Of a stretch of 64,000 nucleotides of DNA, positions 34,243 to 46,200 are shown in pieces. Position 1 is the first letter of the stretch, and each line of letters begins with the position of its first letter. The DNA is from Owenia fusiformis (lineage: Eukaryota; Annelida; Polychaeta; Sabellida; Oweniidae). The position numbers and the translations under genes were made by a program. The notes under the pieces are model-generated. The model had not been told where the DNA came from. It was given only the letters and a program-made list of their open reading frames with translations, and did no database searches. Where the stretch lies: contig CAIIXF020000009.1 of NCBI GenBank assembly GCA_903813345.2, forward strand, positions 30,046,740 through 30,110,739, written 5' to 3'.

Positions 34243-37200
34243 CTGCAATCACACAAAATCAAAACATTAATTTATAAGTTAGCATCATTATTTCAAGTTC
34301 AAAATAATGATTTGATTTTATCAAAACAAATATTATAATTATAAATGAGTTTTGTTTGAATTTTCTAGACTAATTTTGTAGGAATTTGAATTGCAGATAA
34401 TCTATTAAGTTATTAGAAGAATAAAGATTTGCAGTTTACATAAGTTTTTACATTTAGACTATTTAATTATGCATTTGTATTAATTACATTTTATAGTGAA
34501 TTATAGTACATATTTAAGTGCAAATGCAAAAAATAAACAATTACAATTAAATAATTATGTTTTATATTACCTGATATAGTTATAGCAGCACAAAATAATG
34601 TTAGGTGTTACTGAATGGAATGTGCAGACCTAATGATGAGTTGCAAAAGTTGTTTGATAGCAAATTTTGGCGGCAAAATCATAATTTTAGGAAAAGGGAT
34701 GAAAACAAAGTTTTGTTTACATTTTGTTGTATTGAATCTGTGTTGATTTTTTAGCTGACAACCCTTACTAAAAATAAATAAGCTGGTCCAACCAGGGATT
34801 GCTGTCAATCAAACTAGGATAATATTGCTTTCTATATTTAGATTTTTGCAGACATTGGCCACCTGTTTATCTTTTTAAAAATGCATTCCCTCGCAAATAA
34901 TTACTGAAAAGGGAAAATTTGAATTTTTTATAGTGATGGAGTATGGAGTAAATAATTGCAAATGAGCTCAAAACTGAATTTTGGATTTTACATCTGAATT
35001 ACAATTAATCTCAAGATTATGCTTAATCAGGCATTAGTAAAGATTGATAATTATTAAATGTAGTGATTTTTGTAAGGGCAAATGTCGAAGCTGACTTCAA
35101 GTCAAATCTTAAAACACCTATAACTTTCTAAATATTTGAGCTAGAATGTTTAAATAAAAAGCATTTTGAAGCTGACAACATTACGCAAATTTTGTTAATT
35201 ATTTCATTTTTCAGTAAATCTTACAATAGAGTGAAATTCCAAGTTATAATAAATCATTTTGCTTGCAGTTTTATAGGATCTGCATGTTGCTCAATATGTA
35301 CTTGGATACTGTGTGTATGATTAGAAATACTACTTAGAACTATCATAAAAAAAATTTAGGTAGAAATTGCTTGCTATGATATTTTTTAATTGAAATGTGT
35401 CCTTGACTTCATTGTACAGTACATTTTTATTATGAGCTTTATTTATTTATTTATTGTGCTTCAAAAACTGAACTTTTGTTTGCAATCTCGAAAGGATGAC
35501 CCCTGCGTATTAACACTATTAATCTAAAATCTGCAGATCTACATAAGAGTGATATTTTCTAAAAGACTGCACCATTTGAGTCAAAATTCTCTTTTCCAGT
35601 ACAGGGCCCCAGTACAATAGTATTGTATGACACACAGGGCATATACTGATATTCCATGATGTGGAACATTGGAAATATACTCCTCAAAAAAAGTTAAGGA
35701 CCAGTTTTTCTCCTCATTGGTTTACATGTTAAAGGTGCTACAAATAGTGCAGGGGGGCAATTCAACGATCATCGACAAGTGTCAAAATATATTTAGGTTT
35801 GGATATTTCATCAAGACTAACATATATTTTCATTATCTACAAAGAAACCCTCTGGATGAACATTATTTCAGCTGATATTCCTCTTGAAACATGGTGGATC
35901 TTAAAAATCTATAAGTGGGACTCCCTTTATAGAAGCTTTGAATTGAGTTTACACTTCTTAATGCTGAAATCGATAGTTTATACATACATTTTATGAAAAT
36001 AGGTATCTCAAAGAAGGTATTAAGCCAAATATTGACCTGATAGCTCAGAAAAAATAAAAATTTTCGAATTTTCTCTCTACAGTCCTTATTGCCCCTTTAA
36101 GCCTTATGTATCTTTAAACTTTATTTTCTAAGCCTGAAACGAAAGAAAAACTGATAATGTAAATTGATATGTACCTTTACTCTATTCTCTTTTTCAGGAA
36201 ATTTTCAATTTAATCTCTCTATTACAAAAGGTCAAAAATTGATGTCAAACGTGAGGAATTTTTTTAAAAATTGCAGAACCCATGTTAACCAATGGGAAAT
36301 GGTGGGTTAGGGGCAAATCAGATTTTTGGATATGTATTTGGTAAAACATTTATCAAAAATAATTTCTGAGTAGACAATTGAATTGTTTTACTTTGTGCAT
36401 GCTTTTTGTTAAGCTTGAGAGAATTACCGATATAGAGCATCAACATATTTTTGACAACTCATTTTGACCCCCTGTGTTATTTCCTGAAATATAGAGAATA
36501 GAGTCAAGGTAGATATCCATTTATATATTATCAGTTTTTTATTCGTTCCAGGCTTTGAAAATAAGAGTTCGAACAACAAAGAGTTTAACATGATTTCTGT
36601 CAAAAATTGTGATTATTCTATGAGAATACAAAAGTGTTTAAAATTGTATTTATATTTATTATGAAAATTCAGCATCCAGATCTTGAGAAAAAATAAAATA
36701 ACTTATAACTGAATATTATGAATCAGTGGAACAATATTATTATGACGAAAAAGACTAGTCCTTAACTTTTTTTGAGGAGTATTAGGTCAATTATGAAATA
36801 AAACCAAGAGTTTATAATGCATTTAAGAAAGAAGGTCATTCATGAGTCTGAGAATGTAGCAAAATCTCTGCAAATGTTATTTACTTGGTATTCAAATAGA
36901 ATATTTCAAACTGAAACAATTTGAGTTCAGATGTGATATCACAAAAATTCAGATTTTAGATTGGTACTTTCTCTTTAAGACATGTTTCGATTACATTGAT
37001 CTATTTCAAAATTTATATTTATTTTTACGAGGTGTCAAAAAACCATTGTCTAATTTCGAATTTTTTGAAGTCCATGCTCATTTATGTATACTGTACTATT
37101 TCAATAATGAAAACACTTTTTGTGTTACCCACATTTATTAAACTACATCTTTACCTTTGCTGCCTGCTGTAATGCATGAGATTGAGCTAGAGCATTTTGA

Positions 37201-40200
37201 AGTTTCTGTACCTGCAATATAAAATCAAGGGATGAAAACTTGATGTAGCATTTTTCTATAATGTATATCTGTTTGACACAAAACTATTATTCTTGCAATA
37301 CATGTCGTTGAACCTGAAATCAAATAATTGATTAAAAATTAACATATTTTTCCAAACTGCCAAAATGACAATTTTTTGTGATTACCTTGTTCTGTGGAGG
37401 GCCAAATGGATTGCAAGCTAATTATTTTTTAAATCTCAAGGTTCAGTGCCAACTTGCTTCAGTTCTGGGGAGATCATATCACCATTATCAAATGAATATG
37501 TTATGATTCTAATAATATATCATTTAGGGGCCGGGTCAATATTTCAGTGTCCATCAAAAAATGTAATTAATTTTTGTAAAATCTTAACCCCCCCTTCCAT
37601 CATCTAACGAAAGTCAAAATGTTGATTTGCATGCATTGTAATATTAAGTACAACCTAAGCATACAATATCTTCTACATATCAATTTCTCTTACATATCTA
37701 TTAAGTATACTGGTATTTAATGATCATACCGTTTCAGAAGACGGAACTCCAGGAAATTAAAAATCAATGTCCATCACCTAATTTTTTAATACCATTTTAC
37801 ACCCTCCCCCTAACATTATTGATTATGTTTTTTGATGGACATTGAAATATTGACCTGGCCCCTTATGGTCTAGGGAATATCCAGAAAACATTTTATAAAT
37901 TTAACTTCTGTGATGAATAAATGCAAGGAATACATAGACCATTCAGTTATTATTTTCTAATAGTAGCTCATTTTAGAGGGATTTCACATTAAATGAAAGG
38001 TCTAAGTCCTTTGATAAAATACTTATTATCAAACTGATCATATTTCAGTGTAGAGATATGATATAATATGGAAGGCATTCATTGATCAGTTCATTCAATT
38101 GTCCATCAATCATCCATTCATCTTTATGGGCAATAGCAGCAATACCCATTGATGGATTTTCCTCAACATTTTATAAGTTGGTGTCCTCTACCATTGCTGG
38201 TTTAAAAATGACTGACATTTTAGTGTCAATTTACAATATTTTATGTTTAACATATACGACTGTAATAATATGTTTTAAATGTAAAAACATTATATAGATA
38301 ATGATTAAGGTACAGCTTCAATGTTGACTGATTTTTTTCTACGAGTCAGATTTTCTTGAAAAAAATCAAGGTGAAAGCTACTGTATAATGCTAAAACATG
38401 TGAAAATTAGAAAGATTGACCATTTAGTTATTTCTAAAAGAATATTTTAATTTTACATTGGTCTTAATGGGAAATTATTTTTGATCTCATAATTTTTTTT
38501 TTTTATTTCATAATTGAAAGCCCATGTTCTATGAGAATACTAAAGTGTTTAAAATAGTATTTATATTTATTATGAAAATTCACCATCCAGATCTTGAGAA
38601 AAAATAAAATAACTTATAACTGAATATTATGAATCAGTGGAACAATATTATTATTCTATCGTATTACACGGTGCCAAGAACCAAGAATGAGGCATTATAT
38701 GACCATCCAAAATCTATTGCGATACTTTCCCCTCCTCCTTTTGCATTTGTTGATATTTTTCTACATTTTTATCGCACTTTGAAAAAGTGCTATATTGTCG
38801 TCGTCTTGTGCTGTTGGGCGGGCGGGCGTGTGGGCGGGCGGCACATAAACCAAATCTTGTCATCAAATTTCCAGGATAACTGCTTACCTGTTCATCTTGA
38901 AATTTTTACAGATGCAAGAGCAGGCTAGTACCAAGATCTGATTAGGTTAAGGGCATGCTGGGTAAACTACGTGGCGGCCATTTTGAATTTTTCAACAAAT
39001 CTTGTCATCAAAATTCCAGGAAAACCACTTATCCGTTCAACTTGAAATTTTTACAGATGCAAGAGCAGACTATTGCCAAGATCTGATTAGGTTTTGGGTA
39101 TGTTGGCTGAATTACATGGTGGCCATTTTGAATTTTTCAATTTGGCGGCCATTTTGAATTTTACAACTTGCTCCAAATTGACCAATTTTTTTTTAAAAAA
39201 ACATCTACAAGTTCTCAGAAGTTCAAATCTGACCTTAGACTTCAGATTTGACCTTTCATTCACCTTCAGTGACCTTGAAAAGGTCAAAAAAGTTGATTTT
39301 CTAAATTGATATTTTGGATTTAAATTTAGGTCAGCTTAATTACAAAACATCTACTGAGGTCTGAAAAAGTTAAATTTTCAAGGTCGAAGGTCAAGGTCAT
39401 TAAACCAGGTCACAAATGATGTTATCTAAGTTTCTCAAAGTTTGAGACTACAAATCAATTCTTGTCATCAAAATTCCAAGAAAACCGCTAACCTGTTCAA
39501 CTTGAAATTTTTACACATGCAATAGCAGACTAGTGCCAAGATCTGATTAGGTTAAGGGCATGCTGGGTAAACTATGTGGTGGCCATTTTGAATTTTTCAA
39601 CAAATCTTGTCATCAAAATTCCAGGAAAACCACTTATCCGTTCAACTTGAAATTTTTACAGATGCAAGAGCAGACTATTGCCAAGATCTGCTTAGGTTTT
39701 GGGTATGCTGGCTGAATTACATGGTGGCCATTTTGAATTTTTCAATTTGGCGGCCATTTTGAATTTTTCAACTTGCTCCAAATTGACCAAATTGTTTTTT
39801 TAAAAACATCTACAAGTTCTCAGAAGTTCAAATCTGACCTTAGATTGTAGATTTGACCTTTCGATGACCTTCAGTGACCTTGAAAAGGTCAAAAATTTGA
39901 TTTTCTAAATTGATATTTTGAGGTCTGAAAAAGTGAAATTTTCAAGGTCGAAGGTCATCAAATTAGGTCACAAACAATGTTATCTAAATTTTCCCAAAGT
40001 TCAAGACTACAAATAAATTCTTGTCATCAAAATTGCAGGAAAACTGCTAACCTTGTCAACTTGAAATGTTTACAGATGCAAGAGCAGACTAGTGCCAAGG
40101 TCTGATTAGGTTTTGGCCATGCTGGGTAAATTGCATGGTGGCCAGTTTGCTCTTCAAAGTGCGATATTTATCACTGTGTGTCTTGTTTAGGTTATTATTT

Positions 40201-43200
40201 GCCATTAACAGCTTATCGTTTATAGTTTTCGCCTTAGAGTAATGATCAAGAGCATACCAATAAAGAATGTTTGAAGTACTGTTGTGACAGTGTGAATTGA
40301 CGGTGGCTCAAATGGCACATCTAGATACAAAAGATATTCTAAACATTTCATGAAATACCTCTGCCTCTGATTTTTGCTTTACTTCTGTCAGCTCATCTTG
40401 CAGAGTTTTCATCTTGGAGGAATGATCGAGAGCCTGCAATTAAAGAACATCTTGAAATATTTCAGGAAATATTCATAGTGTTGAGGCTGAAACACAACAT
40501 TTATATGCAAGATAGAAACTATTCTTTAACATTTTATTAAATAACTCTGCCTCTGATCTCTTTTTGACTTCTGTCAGTTATTATTTACTGTAAACAGCTC
40601 ATCCTGTAGAGTTTTCATCTTGGAGGAATGATCCAGAGCCTGCAATGAAAGAATGATTGGAAATATTGTAGAAATCATATGAATGCATTGTGTTGGAGCT
40701 CAAATTGGTCATGTCGATAGAAACTATTCTAGAAGTTTTCATTGAACACCTCTGGCTCTGATCTTTGCTTTTCTTCTGTCAGGTTATTAGTTGCTGTTAA
40801 CAGCTCATCTTGCAGAGTTTTCACCTGGGAGGAAAGATCAAGAGCCTGTAATTAAAGAATGATTTGAAATATTGTAGAAATCATATGAATGCATTGTGTT
40901 GGAGCCCAAATGGATCATTTTGATGTAAATCATTATATATTTCATTAAATACCTCTGTCTCTGATCTTTGCTTTTCCTCTGTCAGGTTATTATTTGCTGT
41001 TAACATCTCTTCCTGTAGAGTTTTCACCTGGGAGGAAAGATCCAGAGCCTGCAATTAAAGAATGATTTGATATTTTGTAGAAATCATATGAATGCATTGT
41101 GTTGGAGCTCAAATTGATTATTTAGATGGTTACTACTCTAGGACATTTCATTAAATACCTCTGTCTCTGATCTTCGCTTTTCTTCTGTCAGGTTATTATT
41201 TGCTGTTAACAGCTCTTCCTGTAGAGTTTTCACTTTAGAGGAAAGATCCAGTGCCTGCAATTAAAGAATGATTTGAAATATTGTAGAAATAATATGAATG
41301 CATTGTCTTTGAGCTCAAATGGATCATGTTGATAGAAACTATTATATAACATTTCATTAAATACCTCTGCCTTTGATCTCTGCTTTACTTCTGTCAAGTT
41401 ATTAGTTGCTGTTAACAGCTCTTCCTGTAGAGTTTTCATCTTGGAGGAATGATCAAGAGCCTGTAATTAAAGAATGATTTGAAATATTGTAGAAATCATA
41501 TGAATGCACAGTGTTGGAGCCCAAATAGATCATTTACATGGAAGCCATTGTATATTTCATTAAATACCTCTGTCTCTGATCTTTGCTTTTCTTCTGTCAG
41601 GTTATTAGTTGCTGTTAACAGCTCTTCCTGTAGAGTTTTCACTTTAGAGGAAAGATCCTGAGCCTGCAATTAAAGAATGATTTGAAATATTGTAGAAATA
41701 ATATGAATGCATTGTCTTTGAGCTCAAATGGATCATGTTGATAGAAACTCTTATATAACATTTCATTAAATACCTCTGCCTTTGATCTTTGCTTTTCTTC
41801 TGTCAGGTTATTATTTGCTGTTAACAGCTCATCCTGTAGAGTTTTCACTTTAGATGAAAGATCCTGAGCCTGCAATTAAAAATGATTTGAAATATTTTAG
41901 AAGTTATATGAATAATATGTAGAGGCTGAAATTGCATCATTTATTTGAATGAATCTATTCTAAACATTTCATTGAATACCTCTGCCTCTAATCTTTGCTT
42001 TACCTCTGTCAGGTTATTATTTGCTGCTAACAACTCATCTTGCAGAGTTTTCACCTGGGAGGAAAGATCAATAGCCTGCAATGAAAGAATGAATTGAAAT
42101 ATTGTAGAAACCATATGAATGCAGTGTTGTCAAGCTTAAATAGATCATTTAGATGGGAACTATTATATAACATTTCTTAAAATACCTCTGCTTCTGATTT
42201 CTGCTTTACTTCTGTCAGGTTATTATTTGCTGCTAACAACTCATCTTGCAGAGTTTTAACCTGGGAGGAAAGATCAAGAGCCTGCAATTAAAGAATAAAT
42301 TGAAATATTGTAGAAACCATATGAATGCAAAGTGTTGAAGCTTAAATAGATCATTTAGATAGAAACTATTCTAAATGAAATTGCATCATTTATATTAATG
42401 AAACTATTTTAAACATTTCATGAAATACCTCTGCTTCGGATTTCTGCTTTACTTCTGTCAGGTTATTATTTGCTGTTAACAGCTCATCCTGTAGAGTTTT
42501 CACTTTAGAGGAAAGATCCTGAGCCTGCAATTAAATTGATTTGAAATATTGTAGAAGTTATTTATTTATTTAGCCTCCAATACTGAAGAATAGTTTGACA
42601 ATTAAAACAATCTTACGCTATACCTTATGCTAATTAAACAATTACAATATCATGAATTATACATGTATACATGAGCAAAATTTTGACCCAAAATAACAAT
42701 GGATACATTGGTAAATCAGCCAAAAAATCTTCTTTGGTACATAATTGAGACATTCTTACATGAAATAATCAAATCATTATCCCTATTTTCCATTGGGAAC
42801 TCCATGCCTAAAATAATTAATGATATGTAGAGGCTGTAATTGCATCATTTATATGAATGAAACTGTTTTCAACATTTCATAAAATACCTCTGCTTCTGAT
42901 TTCTGCTTAACTTCTGTCAGGTTATTATTTGGTGCTAACAGCTCATCCTGTAGAGTTTTAACCTGGAAGGAAAGATCAAGAGCCTGCAATTAAAGAATGA
43001 ATTGAAATATTGTAGAAACCATATGAATGCAAAGTGTTGAAGCTTAAATAGATCATTCAGATGGGAACTATTATATAACATTCCATTAAATACCTCTGCC
43101 TTTGATCTTTGCTTTTCTTCTGTCAGGTTATTATTTGCTGTTAACAGCTCATCTTGCAAAGTTTTCACTTTAGAGGAAAGATCCTGAGCCTGCAATTAAA

Positions 43201-46200
43201 AATGATTTGAAATATTGTAGAAGTTATTTGAATGATATGTTGAGGCTGAAATTGCATCATTTATATAAATGATACTATTTTAAACATTTCATAAAATACC
43301 TCTGCTTCTGATCTCTGCTTTACTTCTGTCAGGTTATTATTTGCTGTTAACAGCTCATCCTGTAGAGTTTTCACTCTTGAAGAGAGATCCCGAGCCTGCA
43401 ATTAAAAATGATTTGAAATATGGTAGAAGTTATATGAATGATATGCTGAGAAATGAAATTGCATCATTTATATGAATGAAACTATTTTAAACATTTCAGA
43501 GAATACCTCTGCTTCTGATTTCTGCTTTACTTCTGTAAGGTTATTATTCGCTGTTAACAGCTCATCCTGTAGAGTTTTCACTTTAGAGGAAAGATCCCGA
43601 GCCTGCAATTAAAAATGATTTGAAATATTGAAGAAGTTATATGAATGATATGTTGAGGCTGAAATTGCATCATTTATATGAATGAAACTATTTTAAACAT
43701 TTCATAAAATACCTCTGCTTCTGATCTCTGTTTTACTTCTGTCAGGTTATTATTTGCTGTTAACAGCTCATCCTGTAGAGTTTTCACTCTAGAAGAGAGA
43801 TCCTGAGCCTGCAATTAAAAATGATTTGAAATATTGTAGAAGTTATAGAATGATATGTTGAGGCTGAAATTGCATCATTTATATGAATGAAACTATTTTA
43901 AACATTTCATAAAATACCTCTGCTTCTGATTTCTGCTTTACTTCTGTCAGGTTATTATTTGCTGTTAACAGCTCATCCTGTAGAGTTTTCACTTTAGATG
44001 AAAGATCCTGAGCCTGCAATTAAAAATGATTTGAAATATTGTAGAAGTTATATGAATGATCCTATCTTTGTATATTTTAGTTTGGTTTGTAGTTTAGCTA
44101 TCATATCTGTGTCCTCTTATATTTTGATACTTCTCTGCCATGTTATTTTCGGAAAAATTAACATGGCTGAAACTCCCTAAATTACAAAAGGCCACAGCTT
44201 TGCTGCACATTATACATTACTCTCTGAAATATACAAAAGGATAAATATAAACGTTTCTATTTTTACATAAACTGTTTCAATTTGGTCATTTGATTGCTTA
44301 TTTTTTAAATTCAAAGTACTTACAAACATTTACAATTTTACTGTACGCTTTGGTGTTGCTGTTGTCTAGTTGCTATATGAATAATATGTTTAGGCTGAAA
44401 TGGCATCATTTATATGATTGAAACTTCCATTAAAATAATACCTGTGCCTCTGATCTCTAATAATTTTGAAATGTCCTTATATAATTTGTATTAAATGCCA
44501 GCATTTAGACAAAATAACTACACCTGTCTAGGCTCACTTGGGACAAGGTTGATTGAAAGATGGGTATCTTCTCTTTAAAGGGTGAAGCATATCTTTTAGC
44601 AAATCAAACACTTGTTTCTTTTGTTGCTCACTGTTTAGCATAAAAGGCCCATCCCTGAATAATGCTCAAGGGTTCACAGTCTTGTGATATATATATAGCA
44701 TTAGTATTAAATACATCGTCACACATTTATAAAAGGGAGATTTTTATTTTGACGAATCAATTTTACATATATGGGTGAAGTTTCAGGATTTTCTATGTGT
44801 GTATAATAAGGAAAATTGACATCTAAAATTTCCTCATAATGTATTAGAATAGTACACAGCTTGGCATATAAAATCTTCTCAAAATTAAACAAAGTAGCTC
44901 TAATATAAGGATTTATAATGGCTGTTGTACATACGTTCTTTGAACAATCACTCTCTCGATAGCACTTTGCTGAATGACCATGGCATTGAAATAGGATGTA
45001 GCATACACATATTTTTTCAAAATATTTCTTTTTACCTAATCAAGCATAATTAAAACTAACTGAATAACTCACTGTTGATTTTGTAAACCCTGTGAGACTC
45101 TTACTAGTAAATAATAGGTAATAGATTAATATGCATTTGAATCTTTATAGGTGCTGTAAACTGTATTTAAATGTGGATTATGGACTACCATGCATGCACC
45201 TGAAAAAGACTCTGATCATTTTTACAAGGAGTTCATTATTTGCTATTAACAACTGATATTTAGGAGAGAATTAACATTGGGAGAAACATCTAGAAACTGC
45301 AAACAAACATTGATTTGAAATGTTACTATTCTGGAACTAGGAGTTTGAATATTGGCACGAAATATCAATCGGCAAATGTTTAATCATTCTGCAAAACATT
45401 TATAAAAATACCTTTTTTTTTGATTTTTGCTCTCCATCTTTCAGCTTGTTATTTGACTCTTTCAGCTTGTTATTTGATTCTTTCAGCTTGTTATTTGACT
45501 CTTTCAGCTTGTTATTTGATTCTTTCAGCTTGTTATTTGACTCTTTCAGCTTGTTATTCGACTCTGACAGTTTTTGATTAAGCTCTTTCACCTAAAAACA
45601 AAATTTGTTTTAAGTTTGGTCATTTTTGTATGAATAGCAATTAGCCTAGCCTTTTCAAGGACCTTTTCTTACATAAATGCCACGATGATTGACTAATAAG
45701 TTTTTTAGTGCTTTAAAAGGTATACATGTAAATAGTGATCAATTTAAGTAAATAATCCTTCCTCTATTTCATTTCGCCTTTAGAAAGATCTTAGACTTTG
45801 CAAACAATATTTATTTGAAAATGTTAAAAAGGGGCTTGAGTATTATCATAAAATACCCATCAGCTAAAGATTGAAATTCTGCAAAACCTTAATACAAATA
45901 CCTCAGTTTTAGATTTTGTTTCTACTTTAAGCTTGTTACTTGACTCTGACAGTTTCTGCTGAAGGGATTTAATCTTTGAGGAAAGCTCCTTAACCTTAAA
46001 TCAAAAATTAATTTGTTTTAGTAGATTTTCTTAATATGGGGGTTGACCATTAGTACATGCATAAGGTATAAAAATGACACAAGTGCAAATTCTGCTTCAT
46101 TTGAATGATGATAGAAACTGATTTTTTGTCAAAGTTTCCGAAATGTATTGTTGAAATAGGAAGGAACATCATCGAAAAATGTGAAAGGTATAAAAACTGA

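Larger units (their letters stand above)
40359..44013 (-). repeat. Tandem exon-intron array, ~206-bp period, 17 units
   Basis: Exon starts are spaced 203-207 bp over most of the array (43918, 43713, 43507, 43300, 43094, 42888; then 42186 down to 40750). Each unit is a 96-bp exon plus a ~110-bp intron. Introns also match (for example AATGATTTGAAATATTGTAG at the acceptor side). Exceptions are a 459-bp step with an insertion, a 243-bp step, and the last steps around the broken exon. Confidence 0.9.

Noticed and set aside
33998-34270. 90-codon ORF on the + strand
   Set aside because: It is the opposite-strand shadow of the NHL exon.
40359-44013. Regular spaced repeats that could look like a CRISPR array
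   Set aside because: The repeats encode coiled coil with splice sites and the spacers are introns that also repeat; the host is an animal.
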